DNA from: Legionella geestiana
GTDB taxonomy: Bacteria; Pseudomonadota; Gammaproteobacteria; Legionellales; Legionellaceae
Assembly: GCF_004571195.1 (NCBI RefSeq)
Contig: NZ_CP038271.1
Location: forward strand, 982,001 to 1,046,000
Reading direction: 5' to 3'
DNA: 64,000 nt
The notes under the pieces were generated by a model that was not told where the DNA came from, did not search any database, and saw only the letters and a program-made list of their open reading frames with translations. A program made the translations under genes and the position numbers. Positions 1-9,712 of the stretch are shown here, piece after piece; the stretch's first letter is position 1, and the number at the start of each line of letters is the position of its first letter.

Positions 1-306
1 GTTACGAAAGCAGGACGTATTATCAATGACGACGCTGCCGGCAGCCGCTGCAATGGGCGCGAACTCACGGGAAACCTCACCACCTGCTGAAAAAAGCGAT
101 ATATCAGCCAGACTGAAATCAAATGTGGCGATATCCAGTACCTCCAGCTCCTTTCCTTTGAAAGTGACCGTTTTATCCGTTGAGCGGTGGCTTGCAAGCG
201 GATAGAGCGTTTCTACCGGGAAATTGCGCTCTTCAAGAACGGCGAGCAGGGTTTCTCCAACAGCACCGGTAGCGCCTGCCACCGCAACAGTGTATTGATT
301 TTTCAT
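1..306 (-). CDS. asd: Aspartate-semialdehyde dehydrogenase, N-terminal part (cut by window edge)
   Basis: Only the first 102 codons are inside the window; the rest lies before position 1. The start codon is the ATG read at 306-304. The visible protein opens with a Rossmann NAD(P)-binding motif, VAVAGATGAVGETLL at about residues 7-21. It continues into a stretch with VIDNTSCFRN, as in the Asd family, which reduces aspartyl phosphate to the semialdehyde for lysine, threonine and methionine synthesis. The aroC stop codon is only 12 bases upstream, so it is probably the last visible member of a prmB-aroC-asd transcription unit. Family assignment is firm; completeness cannot be judged. Confidence 0.9.
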   Translation of the reverse strand, partial: MKNQYTVAVAGATGAVGETLLAVLEERNFPVETLYPLASHRSTDKTVTFKGKELEVLDIATFDFSLADISLFSAGGEVSREFAPIAAAAGSVVIDNTSCFRN

Positions 307-318
307 CTCGATTGCCTC

Positions 319-1416
319 TCATTGATTCCATGGTGGCACACACATCGGCGCATGCGCCTGAAGATTTTGTGCCTTATGCTGCAGATAACTGTCCATCACC
401 ACCAGCGCCATCATGGCTTCTGCAATTGGTACCGCGCGAATGCCAACGCACGGGTCATGCCGCCCTTTAGTAACGACCGTAGTCGCCTCGCCGGACGTAT
501 TAATCGTATTCCCAGGCGTCGTAATGCTTGAAGTGGGTTTCAGCGCCATGCTGACTATGAGCGTCTGACCGGTTGAAATGCCGCCAAGAATACCTCCGGC
601 GTGATTTGTGCTAAAGCCTTGTGGCGTGATTTCATCACGGTGTACGCTTCCTCTCTGGCACACTACCTCAAAACCATCTCCAATTTCAACGGCCTTCACC
701 GCATTAATAGACATCATGGCGGCGGCAAGTGCCGCATCGAGCTTACCAAACACCGGGTTACCGATGCCTGTCGGCACCTTGTGCGCAAGGACGTTAACCC
801 GTGCGCCAATCGAATCCCCTTCCCGCCGCAGCAGGTCAATCGCGCTCGCAAGCTCCGCGTGCTGGTGCGTATTCGGGCAGAAGAAGGGATTATTAGCCGA
901 TTCCTTAACATCGTCCACCTGAAGCACGATATCGCCCATCTGTGCAAGATAACCGATAATTTCAACGCCAAGGTTTCGCTGAAGCCAGAGGCGTGCAATC
1001 GCGCCGGCCGCGACCCGGGCTGCCGTTTCACGAGCCGAGGAACGCCCGCCGCCACGCCAGTCGCGATGCCCGTATTTATAATGATACGTAAAATCGGCAT
1101 GCCCTGGACGAAACAATGTTTTCAGCGCGTCATAGTCTGAAGAACGTGTATCACCATTTTCAATCAGGAGCGCAATCGGCGCACCGGTAGTTTTACCTTC
1201 AAACACCCCCGACAGCATGCGAACACTGTCAGTTTCACGGCGCTGCGTGGTATGACGGGACTGACCTGGCTTTCGTCTGTCAAGGAAAGGCTGAATATCT
1301 GCTTCAGACAAAGGCATTCCCGGCGGGCAGCCATCCACGACACACCCAATCGCCTCGCCATGGCTTTCACCAAAGGTGGTGACGGTAAACAGTGTGCCAA
1401 AGGTATTGCCGGCCAT
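319..1416 (-). CDS. aroC: Chorismate synthase
   Basis: This enzyme makes chorismate from EPSP, the last step of the shikimate pathway, using reduced FMN. The 365-residue length fits the family. The first family signature [10 protein letters not shown] sits at residues 16-25 and the basic segment [15 protein letters not shown] lies around residue 115. The stretch [17 protein letters not shown], also typical, is in the C-terminal half. The gene starts 3 bases after the prmB stop and ends 12 bases before asd, so the three are likely co-transcribed. The prmB-aroC order is also found in E. coli. Confidence 0.96.
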   Translation of the reverse strand: MAGNTFGTLFTVTTFGESHGEAIGCVVDGCPPGMPLSEADIQPFLDRRKPGQSRHTTQRRETDSVRMLSGVFEGKTTGAPIALLIENGDTRSSDYDALKTLFRPGHADFTYHYKYGHRDWRGGGRSSARETAARVAAGAIARLWLQRNLGVEIIGYLAQMGDIVLQVDDVKESANNPFFCPNTHQHAELASAIDLLRREGDSIGARVNVLAHKVPTGIGNPVFGKLDAALAAAMMSINAVKAVEIGDGFEVVCQRGSVHRDEITPQGFSTNHAGGILGGISTGQTLIVSMALKPTSSITTPGNTINTSGEATTVVTKGRHDPCVGIRAVPIAEAMMALVVMDSYLQHKAQNLQAHAPMCVPPWNQ

Positions 1417-1419
1417 GCC

Positions 1420-2334
1420 TCATCCCCCAAACGCATCGATTAGTTGTTCTCGGGTCAGGAGGAAAACCCCCTGCCCCCCGCGCTCGCATTCAAGCCAGGT
1501 AAAGGGCAAATGAGGGAAGGCCTCAATAAGAGCCTCTTCGCTGTTGCCGACTTCCACCACAAGAATGCCGTTTGGCGCCAGATAGTCATGCGCGCGTGCA
1601 AGCAGCTTTTCTACCACCGCAAGGCCATTATTGGCCGCTTCGAGCGCAAGCACGGGCTCTCGGAGATACTCTTCTGGTAGCGTCTCCATTTCTTCACGCC
1701 CTACATATGGCGGATTGCTGATGATAATGTCGTAATGTTTTTGCGGAATATTCGTCCAGCAGTCAGACGCAATCAGACAGAGCTGCTCTTCGCAACCATG
1801 ACGCTCCTGGTTAATAGCCGCCACGGCCAGTGCATCCTCAGAAATATCGGCCGCATCGACGTGTGCATTGGGAAAAGCATAACAACAGGCGATGGCAAGG
1901 CAGGCGCTGCCCGTGCACATGTCAAGTACTTCGTGCACCGCATCTTCATCAACAAAAGGTGAAAACCGGCGCTCAATCCACTCCCCAATAGGCGAGCGGG
2001 GGATAAGTACCCGCTCATCCACATAAAAAGGCAGACCACAAAAGAGTGCCTCCCGAACCAGATAGGGGACCGGCACATGATCTTCAATGCGTGCGGCAAG
2101 CTGGCGGGAAAGGTGCGTTTTTTCCGCATCCGTGAGCCTGCCCTGCCACAGCAAAGGGTTAGTATCGAGGGGCAGCGACAGACTTTTGAGTATGAGTGTT
2201 AGGATATCATCCCAGGCATTGTCAGTACCATGACCGTAATAAAGGTCGCTCGCATTGGCCCTGGAATACCCAAACCGTAAAAAATCAAGTACGGTTTTGA
2301 GCGATGTGGATGCAGATGCTACAGATTCCGACAT
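1420..2334 (-). CDS. prmB: Ribosomal protein uL3 N5-glutamine methyltransferase
   Basis: A SAM-dependent methyltransferase of the HemK/PrmB family that methylates a glutamine of ribosomal protein L3. The SAM-binding motif VLDMCTGSACLAIA lies at about residues 136-149 and the catalytic NPPY at 207-210. The segment IPRSPIGEWI near residue 111 favours PrmB over PrmC. At 304 residues it has normal length. It faces smrB on the opposite strand across about 100 bases and is followed by aroC, the same neighbourhood as in E. coli, which supports the call. Confidence 0.93.
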   Translation of the reverse strand: MSESVASASTSLKTVLDFLRFGYSRANASDLYYGHGTDNAWDDILTLILKSLSLPLDTNPLLWQGRLTDAEKTHLSRQLAARIEDHVPVPYLVREALFCGLPFYVDERVLIPRSPIGEWIERRFSPFVDEDAVHEVLDMCTGSACLAIACCYAFPNAHVDAADISEDALAVAAINQERHGCEEQLCLIASDCWTNIPQKHYDIIISNPPYVGREEMETLPEEYLREPVLALEAANNGLAVVEKLLARAHDYLAPNGILVVEVGNSEEALIEAFPHLPFTWLECERGGQGVFLLTREQLIDAFGG

Positions 2335-2432
2335 GAGACACTCTCATTTCCCAAAAAATCTCATTATACGTAAAAGTCATGGCGCTGTCTGCGCTATACT
2401 TGCAGTATCCCCCTTAAGACCTGTGACCAGTA

Positions 2433-2957
2433 GTGACTGATAACCGACTGAGTGATGAAGACCGGGCACTGTTCCGAAATTTCCTGAAAAAACCCGGCAT
2501 TATCCCCTGCAAGGATGGCACGTCAGGAGAGGCTGCTCGACCCGGCGTTTCGCTGGCGCGAGCGGTTACGCTTTTGCTTTCAAGCCATTATCTTGAAACA
2601 GTCGGCCCTGAGACGATTCTTATGTGGCATGCGCAAGATTTCCCCAGCCGCCGACTGCGTGAGCTGCGCCAGGGGCTTATTCACTATCAAATGTGCCTTG
2701 ATTTGCATGGCCTGCAGATGGATGGGGCGCGCCAGAAGCTTTTGGAAACCATTGATGAAGCCTGCCTTAAGGGCGTGCGCTGTCTGCTGGTCGTTCATGG
2801 CAAGGGCGGACGCACTGCCGATGCGCCGGTACTTAAAAACCTCGTTAACCACTGGCTGAAGCAAATCCCTCACATACTGGCCTTTCACAGTGCCCCTCCC
2901 CGCAGCGGCGGTGCGGGAGCGGTTCTCGTACTCCTGCGAAATACCGCTGACAGTTGA
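2433..2957 (+). CDS. smrB: Smr-domain ribosome rescue endonuclease SmrB
   Basis: A 174-residue protein with a C-terminal Smr domain: the LDLHG motif at about residues 89-93 and the HGKGG motif near residue 122 are both present. In E. coli SmrB these motifs belong to the nuclease that cuts mRNA between collided ribosomes. The start used is GTG at 2433; an in-frame stop at 2424 rules out a longer form. It is divergent from prmB-aroC, exactly the context of E. coli smrB, which is the main reason for giving the symbol. The N-terminal 80 residues are less conserved. Confidence 0.85.
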   Translation: MTDNRLSDEDRALFRNFLKKPGIIPCKDGTSGEAARPGVSLARAVTLLLSSHYLETVGPETILMWHAQDFPSRRLRELRQGLIHYQMCLDLHGLQMDGARQKLLETIDEACLKGVRCLLVVHGKGGRTADAPVLKNLVNHWLKQIPHILAFHSAPPRSGGAGAVLVLLRNTADS

Positions 2958-3012
2958 ATTTTCGCACACAAACCCGTACCATTCCCCGAAATTAAGCGGA
3001 ACTTAGAGAGCC

Positions 3013-3651
3013 ATGAATCCCAAAACCATCATCATCGGCATATCCGGGCCGTCTGCCTCCGGTAAAAGTCTGCTGGCCCATACCATCGTCCGCGAACTGG
3101 GCTCAGAGCAGGTCGCTGTCATTGCGGAAGATGCTTATTATAAAGACAACAGCCACCTGCCCTTTGCTGACAGGGAAAAAATCAACTATGACCATCCCGA
3201 TGCGTTTGATCACGAACTCCTTCACGAGCATCTAACCCGCATCCAACAGGGGTTTGCTGTTGATATTCCGACCTATTCACACTCAGAGCATCGGCGTCTT
3301 CCTGAGACCCGTCGCGTAGGTCCGCATGCCATCATCGTACTGGAAGGCATCCTCCTTTTTTCAGACCGCGCTCTGCGCGAGCTGATGGACGTGCGTATTT
3401 TTATGTCTACACCCCTGGATGTCTGTCTGGTTCGCCGACTCACACGCGATGTGGTCGAGCGCCAGCGCAGCTTTGAGTCCGTATTACACCAGTATGAAAC
3501 TACTGTGCGTCCAATGTATCTGCAGTTTATTGAGCCATCAAGCCGACATGCAGATCTTATCGTGCCGCGCGGAGGTGAAAATCGGATTGCCATTGATATG
3601 ATTAAGGCCAAAATGCGCGAAATGCTTGCGCAAATCGACAGGAGTAACTGA
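3013..3651 (+). CDS. udk: Uridine kinase
   Basis: Phosphorylates uridine and cytidine to the monophosphates in pyrimidine salvage. The P-loop GPSASGKS is at residues 11-18, followed by EDAYYKD and an NYDHPDAFD segment that are characteristic of Udk-type kinases and form the nucleoside site. The 212-residue length matches the family. The stop codon is 1 base before the fabI start, so the two are very likely cotranscribed. Confidence 0.94.
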   Translation: MNPKTIIIGISGPSASGKSLLAHTIVRELGSEQVAVIAEDAYYKDNSHLPFADREKINYDHPDAFDHELLHEHLTRIQQGFAVDIPTYSHSEHRRLPETRRVGPHAIIVLEGILLFSDRALRELMDVRIFMSTPLDVCLVRRLTRDVVERQRSFESVLHQYETTVRPMYLQFIEPSSRHADLIVPRGGENRIAIDMIKAKMREMLAQIDRSN

Positions 3652-3652
3652 T

Positions 3653-4441
3653 ATGGGATTTTTAACCGGTAAACGCGCCCTGATTGTCGGGCTTGCCAGT
3701 AACCGATCTATTGCCTATGGCATTGCCAAAGCGTTCCACGAGCAGGGTGCGGAACTCGCCTTCACGTGGCAAAATGAAAAACTCCAAAGCCGTGTTGAGA
3801 CTATGGCTGCAGAATTCGGCTCAAGTCTCACGTTTCGTTGTGATGTTGCCAGTGATGAGGAAATTGCGGCAGTTTTTAGCAGCCTTGGCAAGCATTGGAA
3901 CACCCTCGATATCCTCGTGCATTCAGTGGCTTTTGCTCCGGCCGATCAGATTGCCGGAGATTATATCGAACACGCTACACGTGAAGGCTTTCGCATGGCC
4001 CATGATATCAGTGCCTACAGCCTCGTAGCACTTTCCAAAGCTGCCCTGCCCATGATGATGGATACCCAGGGTTCCGTCCTGACGCTCAGCTATTATGGCG
4101 CGGAAAAAGCCGTACCCAACTATAACGTCATGGGCATTGCCAAAGCGAGCCTTGAGGCAAGCGTGCGTTATCTCGCAGCAAGCCTTGGGCCACGTGGCAT
4201 TCGTATTAACGCAATTTCAGCGGGCCCCATCAAAACGCTGGCTGCCGCCGGTATCAAGGATTTTCGTAAGATTCAAACCGCTTATGCCTCCATGACACCG
4301 CTCGGGCGCAATGTGACAGCAGATGAAGTAGGAACAACTGCCGCATTCCTGTGTTCAAACCTTGCTTCAGGTATTACAGGGGAAGTCGTGCACGTGGATG
4401 CCGGGTATCACGCCGTTTCCAGCATGAAAATCGAAGAATAA
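3653..4441 (+). CDS. fabI: Enoyl-[acyl-carrier-protein] reductase (NADH), FabI type
   Basis: Short-chain reductase that catalyses the last step of each fatty acid elongation cycle and is the target of triclosan. With the start at 3653 the protein has 262 residues; AGGAG at 3640-3644, inside the end of udk, is well placed for this ATG and argues against the in-frame upstream ATG at 3626. The glycine-rich nucleotide site is at residues 13-22. The FabI catalytic pair is visible as Tyr157 and Lys164 in NYNVMGIAK. An inverted repeat follows the gene. Confidence 0.95.
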   Translation: MGFLTGKRALIVGLASNRSIAYGIAKAFHEQGAELAFTWQNEKLQSRVETMAAEFGSSLTFRCDVASDEEIAAVFSSLGKHWNTLDILVHSVAFAPADQIAGDYIEHATREGFRMAHDISAYSLVALSKAALPMMMDTQGSVLTLSYYGAEKAVPNYNVMGIAKASLEASVRYLAASLGPRGIRINAISAGPIKTLAAAGIKDFRKIQTAYASMTPLGRNVTADEVGTTAAFLCSNLASGITGEVVHVDAGYHAVSSMKIEE

Positions 4442-4450
4442 CAAGTATTT

Positions 4451-4492
4451 CTGTGTAACATCCAGCGCTTATATCGGCAGGATGTTACACAG
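4451..4492. terminator. Possible bidirectional terminator stem between fabI and ppiD
   Basis: A perfect 13-base inverted repeat (CTGTGTAACATCC, 4451-4463, and its complement, 4480-4492) encloses a 16-base loop between the convergent genes fabI and ppiD. There is no clear U-tract on either side, so it is a likely mRNA end-stabilising stem or a weak terminator rather than a canonical intrinsic terminator. Confidence 0.45.
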
Positions 4493-4511
4493 AAGCGACT
4501 CAGTATCGCTC

Positions 4512-6395
4512 TTACATAAACCGCACAATTTTCGCTTTAGCCATTAAACCATTGACATACAAATCGTAATCCATGACACCGTAATTGGCTTCAATCTGCT
4601 GCTCAATGCTGTCGCGCTGTTCTTTATCAAGCGCGGCCAGCTTGCCATTGTTTATGTGCTTCAGCTCAACCACGACAAAGTCACCGTTTTCAAGCATACG
4701 CCCATCACGTGCTTCGGCACGGGGCAGGCTGAAGGCAAGGTCGTTAATGGCAGCGTCTGCATTTTCACCGTCACGGGTAACGGCTGTAGCCGTTTCCCAT
4801 TTCAGCTGATTGGCTTCAAGAATTTCGCCTTGTTTCTCGCCATCGGCTTTGGCGGATAAAAAGACGAGTCCCAGCTCGCGCGCCCGAGATCGTGCCTTTT
4901 CAAGCGCAAGAATGTCTGCAACCTGTGTGCGCACTTCTGAAAGTGGGCGGATGGTTTCTGGAATATGCTTTTTCACGCGCAACACAATAACAGTGTTGGC
5001 ATCGAGCTGCACCGGTTCACTGTTGTTGCCCAAATCCAGCACGTCATGACTGAATGCCGCGTTAACGACCTGCCGGTTGGCGACAATTCCCTTACCATTC
5101 TTTTCATCGCGCGAGAAAGCCGGCGCGGTCTGGACGGTGAGCTTAAGGGCCTGTGCCGCCGGCTCCAGAGAATCTGGCGACTGGTAGGTTAAATCAGTAA
5201 GCTGCTCGAGGGTCTTAGCAAAGCCTGCCTGAGCCATTTCAGCCGTAAGCTGGTCGCGAATCTCTTTTTGAACGGCGCTGAACGCTCGAGTAGACGCAGG
5301 TTTATAGGCGACAAGCCTGAAGATTTCGTAACCATTTTTAGTTTTTTGCGGCGCGGATATCTGGCCTGGCTCAACGAGTTTTGCGAGAGCCTTCTCAAAG
5401 CCGGTTTGTCCGGCGGTTATCCAGGGAAGTACTCCGCCTTTAGCAATGGAGAGTTTGTCATCGGAGGTGGTTTTCACCCAGTACTCAAACTGCTCTGGAT
5501 TATTTTTCAGCGCCTGCCAGGCATCTTCGGCTTTCTGGCGCACAGCGGCACGTGTGGCTGCATCGGCATCACTGGGGAACGCGAAAAGAATGTGTGCGAC
5601 TTTCCAGCGTGCGGGCGTCAGGTAATTGCTGCGGTTTTCTTCGTAGTAGCGTTTGACCTGTTCGTCATCGACATGAATGGCATTACGAATGGCCGGCACG
5701 GAAAGTGTGACATACTCGACCTGAACCTGTTCAGGCGCAACAAAGGCCTTTTGGTTTTTCTCATACCACGCAGCAACTTCGGCATCGGTAATGGACGATT
5801 TATCAATAAAATGGGCTGCCGGTACGCGCAGGTAGGTATAATCTCGTGTCTGCATGTAGAGCTTCACAAAGCGTTTCAGCTCAGAGGGCAGTGCAAATGA
5901 CGTTCCCATAAATGCAAAGCGCTGCTGATTCAGCAGCATGCCCTGACGCACCTCGCTCTGAAAGGATTCGGGGGTAAAGAGTGCGCCACTCAGTGCGGTT
6001 TGGAAACGTTCGGGAGAAAATTTGCCGTCCTGCTGGAATTGCGGAATATTGACGATAGCTGCATTCGCCTGTTCAGGACTTACCGCAAAGCCTTGAGCTT
6101 TCGCGGCCTGAAGGGTCACCATGTTGCTGATGGCATCATTCAGAACCTGTGCCTTGAGCGTCTTTTCAGCAGCGGCGGTCATTTGATCGACATCGCTCTG
6201 CTGGCGCGCACGCCGCCAGGCAATCTCGAAGGATTGTTTCGTGAAGGGCTCGCCGTTGACTTCAGCCGCCGCATCCGATACCTGGCGCGATTGCATGTAA
6301 TAATCTACGCCAAACAGGGTAAACGTTACCGCTATCAGTCCAATTACAATCCAGGCAACCAGCCCCTGAATTCGCTCGTTCAGCTTCTGCAGCAT
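4512..6395 (-). CDS. ppiD: Periplasmic folding chaperone PpiD (SurA/parvulin family)
   Basis: A 627-residue inner-membrane-anchored chaperone. The N-terminus has one membrane helix (IVIGLIAVTFTLFGV, residues 17-31), then a SurA_N-like helical region. A parvulin-type PPIC domain starts at KVAHILFAF (about residue 266) and runs through GGVLPWI to NGYEIFRLV near residue 360. A second degenerate domain follows. PpiD helps newly exported outer-membrane proteins fold at the Sec translocon. It follows the hupB-tRNA unit in the same orientation, as in other gammaproteobacteria. Confidence 0.92.
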   Translation of the reverse strand: MLQKLNERIQGLVAWIVIGLIAVTFTLFGVDYYMQSRQVSDAAAEVNGEPFTKQSFEIAWRRARQQSDVDQMTAAAEKTLKAQVLNDAISNMVTLQAAKAQGFAVSPEQANAAIVNIPQFQQDGKFSPERFQTALSGALFTPESFQSEVRQGMLLNQQRFAFMGTSFALPSELKRFVKLYMQTRDYTYLRVPAAHFIDKSSITDAEVAAWYEKNQKAFVAPEQVQVEYVTLSVPAIRNAIHVDDEQVKRYYEENRSNYLTPARWKVAHILFAFPSDADAATRAAVRQKAEDAWQALKNNPEQFEYWVKTTSDDKLSIAKGGVLPWITAGQTGFEKALAKLVEPGQISAPQKTKNGYEIFRLVAYKPASTRAFSAVQKEIRDQLTAEMAQAGFAKTLEQLTDLTYQSPDSLEPAAQALKLTVQTAPAFSRDEKNGKGIVANRQVVNAAFSHDVLDLGNNSEPVQLDANTVIVLRVKKHIPETIRPLSEVRTQVADILALEKARSRARELGLVFLSAKADGEKQGEILEANQLKWETATAVTRDGENADAAINDLAFSLPRAEARDGRMLENGDFVVVELKHINNGKLAALDKEQRDSIEQQIEANYGVMDYDLYVNGLMAKAKIVRFM

Positions 6396-6665
6396 ATCTG
6401 GAATTCCATGGTTGTGTCAGAGCGTGTCGGCTTATGACATCGCAGTACACGCCCTAAAGTTTGTAAAAATACCGCCTTAACGGGCTTTATGCAGGCAGGC
6501 CCTTTAACGGTTGTAGTGGCGCAAACACGCTTGAACTCATCCTGAGGCTCTCAGAAAACATCCCTGTACTCTGATGGTTTGCACCTCATAACCGTTATAG
6601 AAACGCAGGCATGCAGGCCTGTTAATTGAGGCGGGAACTCCTGTAAAAAATACCATTCGCAGGTT
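6396..6665. other. Spacer between ppiD and the tRNA terminator
   Basis: About 270 bases with no supported gene. It must hold the ppiD promoter, but I see no convincing -35/-10 pair. The short frame read through it on the minus strand is only the continuation of the tRNA-Asp gene sequence and is not coding. Confidence 0.5.
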
Positions 6666-6690
6666 AAAAAAAACGCGCCCTGCGGCGCGC
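6666..6690 (-). terminator. Intrinsic terminator after tRNA-Asp
   Basis: Read on the minus strand just after the tRNA-Asp CCA end, a GC-rich stem (CGCGCC, short loop, GGCGCG) is followed by eight T residues (6673-6666). This is a textbook intrinsic terminator. It closes the hupB-tRNA-Val-tRNA-Asp transcription unit before ppiD. Confidence 0.85.
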
Positions 6691-6696
6691 TTAAAA

Positions 6697-6773
6697 TGGC
6701 GGAGTGGACGGGGCTCGAACCCGCGACCCCCGGCGTGACAGGCCGGTATTCTGACCAACTGAACTACCACTCC
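6697..6773 (-). tRNA. tRNA-Asp (GTC)
   Basis: A 77-base cloverleaf on the minus strand starting GGAGTGG and ending in an encoded CCA. The anticodon loop CTGTCAC gives GTC. T-loop GGTTCGAGCC and D-loop are standard, and the sequence closely follows E. coli tRNA-Asp. It lies 5 bases downstream of tRNA-Val and directly before an intrinsic terminator. Confidence 0.97.
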
Positions 6774-6778
6774 AAACT

Positions 6779-6854
6779 TGGTGGGTGCTGCAGGGATCGA
6801 ACCTGCGACCCTCGCCTTGTAAGGGCGATGCTCTCCCAGCTGAGCTAAGCACCC
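6779..6854 (-). tRNA. tRNA-Val (TAC)
   Basis: A 76-base cloverleaf on the minus strand from GGGTGCT to an encoded CCA. The anticodon loop CTTACAA gives TAC. The gene begins only 7 bases after the hupB stop codon, so it is probably processed from a transcript shared with hupB. Confidence 0.97.
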
Positions 6855-6861
6855 GAAAATC

Positions 6862-7137
6862 TTATCCCTGTACTGCGTCTTTCAATACTTTACCAGCTCT
6901 GAACTTTGGCACACGGCTCGGTTTGATTTTAATCTCTTCGCCGGTTCGTGGGTTGCGGCCAGTTCGTCCGGCACGGTGACCTACATCAAACGTTCCGAAA
7001 CCTGGCAGTGACACAGGTGTGCCGCTTTTCAGTGCATGGACAACTTGCTCCATGAATGAATGCAGCGCTTTACCAGCTGCCACCTTGCTGATGCCTGCAG
7101 CTTCAGCAATTCCCTCTACCAATTCAGTTTTGTTCAT
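6862..7137 (-). CDS. hupB: DNA-binding protein HU-beta
   Basis: A 91-residue nucleoid protein of the HU/IHF family. The family signature is visible as [18 protein letters not shown] at about residues 46-63, followed by the DNA-contacting arm and KFRAGKVLK near the C-terminus. It sits directly downstream of lon, the conserved lon-hupB-ppiD order, which supports HupB over HupA. Two tRNA genes follow within 8 bases of the stop. A good sigma70-type promoter lies in front. Confidence 0.95.
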   Translation of the reverse strand: MNKTELVEGIAEAAGISKVAAGKALHSFMEQVVHALKSGTPVSLPGFGTFDVGHRAGRTGRNPRTGEEIKIKPSRVPKFRAGKVLKDAVQG

Positions 7138-7176
7138 TATGTACCCTCTGCAGTTATTTATCTTAACCCGAATATG

Positions 7177-7205
7177 ATTTAATCAGAGCACCATAATCCA
7201 GTCAA
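7177..7205 (-). promoter_or_regulatory. Likely sigma70 promoter of hupB-tRNA unit
   Basis: On the minus strand TTGACT (7205-7200) is followed after exactly 17 bases by TTAAAT (7182-7177), about 40 bases upstream of the hupB ATG. Between this and lon there is also a small hairpin (CCCGCC/GGCGGG, 7226-7240) without a T-tract. Confidence 0.55.
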
Positions 7206-7264
7206 GCCGACACATCCCTGAATGTCCCGCCCCTGGCGGGCAACGGAGTGAACTATACTCTGGA

Positions 7265-9685
7265 TTAATGTGCGTGTAAATCCTTATTTTCAGTTTTTTT
7301 TACATCTTCTGCAGAAACTCCTGAAACAGCTTCTTTGGCGGCTTTTTCAACCCATGGACTGCGCTGTAAAGCCAGCTCCATGACCTGTTCAATGGTTTTT
7401 ACGGGGTGCACTTTTATCTTCCTGAGAACGTTGTCTGGTATTTCTTCAAGGTCTTTCTCGTTCTCATCCGGAATAATCACATGCTTGATGCCGCCCCGGT
7501 GCGCGGCAAGGAGTTTCTCCTTTAATCCCCCTATCGGCAGAACCTGGCCACGCAGAGTGATTTCTCCAGTCATGGCTACATCAGCGCGCACAGGAATTTG
7601 CGTCAGCACCGAGATAAGTGCGGTACACATGCCAATGCCGGCACTTGGACCGTCTTTCGGCGTGGCCCCTTCAGGCACATGAATGTGGAAATCATTTTTA
7701 TCGTAAAAATCATCCGAGAGCCCCAGTGACTTTGCGCGGCTGCGAACAACGGTCATCGCGGCATGAATGGACTCCTGCATCACTTCGCCAAGCTGCCCTG
7801 TATGCGTGACCTTGCCCTTTCCAGGCATCAGTGTCGCCTCGATGGTCAGAAGCTCACCTCCGACGCTGGTCCATGCCAGCCCCGTAACCTGGCCCACCTG
7901 GTCAAAGGTTTCAGCAAGCCCGTAGCGGTACTTCTTCACACCAAGGTATTTTTCGATGTTTCCGCTCGTTACCATGCATTTTTTCAAGCGTTTACTGGTC
8001 AGAATATCCTTGACCACTTTCCTGCAGATGGCGGAAATTTCCCGGTCAAGGTTTCGAACCCCCGCTTCGCGCGTGTAATGGCGTACAATTTCTCGTACCG
8101 CGCTCTCACTGATACTGAGTTCGTCTTTTTTAAGACCATTCTGCGCCTGCTGTTTGGGCACCAGATACGTTTCAGCGATGTTGATTTTTTCATCTTCTGT
8201 GTAACCTGCAAGGCGAATCACCTCCATTCGGTCCAAAAGTGGTGCCGGGATTTCAAGCGAGTTTGCCGTAGCGATGAACATCACGTCACTGAGGTCGTAA
8301 TCAACTTCAAGATAATGATCGTTAAAAGTGTGGTTTTGCTCGGGATCTAGCACTTCAAGCAATGCAGATGCCGGGTCGCCTCGAAAATCCATGGCCATTT
8401 TATCCACTTCATCAAGCATGATAAGTGGATTCTTCACTCCGGCCTTGCACAGTTTTTGTATGATTTTTCCGGGCATGGAACCAATATAGGTGCGCCGATG
8501 ACCGCGAATTTCTGCCTCATCACGCACACCCCCAAGAGCGATACGGATAAAAGTGCGCCCTGTGGCGTTGGCGATGGACTGGCCAAGTGAGGTTTTACCT
8601 ACCCCCGGTGGTCCAACCAGACATAAAATGGGGCCTTTCAGGCGTTTAACGCGCTGTTGAACCGCAAGGTATTCTAAAATACGCTCTTTAACTTTCTCAA
8701 GGCCGTAGTGATCTTTATCAAGCAGCTTTTCTGCTTTCAAGAGGTCAAACTGAATGCGATTTTTCTTTTTCCAGGGAACGCTTAACATCCAGTCGAGATA
8801 ATTACGGATAACCGTTGCCTCAGCAGACATGGGGGGCATCATTTTAAGTTTTTGCAATTCGCCCCTGGCCTTTTCCATGGCCTCTTTCGACATGCCCGCT
8901 TTTTCAATAGAACGTTCCAGCTGCTCAATCTCATTGCCTTCCTCGCCCATTTCACCGAGCTCTTTCTGGATGGCTTTCATCTGTTCGTTGAGGTAATACT
9001 CACGCTGGCTTTTTTCCATCTGCCGCTTCACACGCCCGCGCACACGTTTTTCTACGTGCAGAAGGTCGATTTCGTTCTCAACGGCGGCCATCAGACGCTC
9101 AAGGCGCGTTCCAACGTCAAGCGTCTCAAGCAGATCCTGCTTGTCATCGACTTTAAGGCTTAAATGTGCAGCGATGGTGTCGGCAAGCCGCCCCGGCTCT
9201 TCAATGCCTGAGAGCGCGTTCAGCACTTCTGGCGGTATCTTCTTATTGAGTTTGATGTACTGCTCGAACTGAGACATCAGCGAACGCATGAGAATGTCAA
9301 TTTCCTGCGTTTTGAGTGCGTCACTGACTTCTTCAAGCGGGGCAGTAACCGCTTCCATGAAACCGGATGCCGTATCAAATGATACCGCTCGCGCACGCTG
9401 CTCGCCCTCAACCAGCACTTTAACCGTGCCGTCCGGCAGTTTCAAAAGCTGCAGGACGGTTGAGATGGTTCCCATGGTGAATACATCCGCAGGAGCCGGG
9501 TCGTCATTCGCAGATTTTCGCTGGGCTACCAGAAAAATCTGTTTGTTATCGACCATTGCCGCTTCCAACGCCTTGACGGATTTCTCACGCCCTACAAACA
9601 AGGGAATAACCATGTGCGGATAAACAACTACATCCCGCAATGGGAGTACCGGCATTACCGTACCTGTTTCCTGTATGTTCGTCAT
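7265..9685 (-). CDS. lon: ATP-dependent Lon protease
   Basis: An 806-residue AAA+ serine protease that degrades misfolded and regulatory proteins. The N-terminal substrate-binding domain starts [20 protein letters not shown]. The Walker A motif GPPGVGKTS is near residue 358. The catalytic Ser681 lies in GPSAGIGM, with Lys724 43 residues later in [14 protein letters not shown], the spacing known for Lon. The length and all domains are complete. The order tig-clpP-clpX-lon-hupB-ppiD is the classical gammaproteobacterial cluster. Confidence 0.98.
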   Translation of the reverse strand: MTNIQETGTVMPVLPLRDVVVYPHMVIPLFVGREKSVKALEAAMVDNKQIFLVAQRKSANDDPAPADVFTMGTISTVLQLLKLPDGTVKVLVEGEQRARAVSFDTASGFMEAVTAPLEEVSDALKTQEIDILMRSLMSQFEQYIKLNKKIPPEVLNALSGIEEPGRLADTIAAHLSLKVDDKQDLLETLDVGTRLERLMAAVENEIDLLHVEKRVRGRVKRQMEKSQREYYLNEQMKAIQKELGEMGEEGNEIEQLERSIEKAGMSKEAMEKARGELQKLKMMPPMSAEATVIRNYLDWMLSVPWKKKNRIQFDLLKAEKLLDKDHYGLEKVKERILEYLAVQQRVKRLKGPILCLVGPPGVGKTSLGQSIANATGRTFIRIALGGVRDEAEIRGHRRTYIGSMPGKIIQKLCKAGVKNPLIMLDEVDKMAMDFRGDPASALLEVLDPEQNHTFNDHYLEVDYDLSDVMFIATANSLEIPAPLLDRMEVIRLAGYTEDEKINIAETYLVPKQQAQNGLKKDELSISESAVREIVRHYTREAGVRNLDREISAICRKVVKDILTSKRLKKCMVTSGNIEKYLGVKKYRYGLAETFDQVGQVTGLAWTSVGGELLTIEATLMPGKGKVTHTGQLGEVMQESIHAAMTVVRSRAKSLGLSDDFYDKNDFHIHVPEGATPKDGPSAGIGMCTALISVLTQIPVRADVAMTGEITLRGQVLPIGGLKEKLLAAHRGGIKHVIIPDENEKDLEEIPDNVLRKIKVHPVKTIEQVMELALQRSPWVEKAAKEAVSGVSAEDVKKTENKDLHAH

Positions 9686-9712
9686 GGTTGTCCTTTTTTG
9701 TTACTCTCTAGA

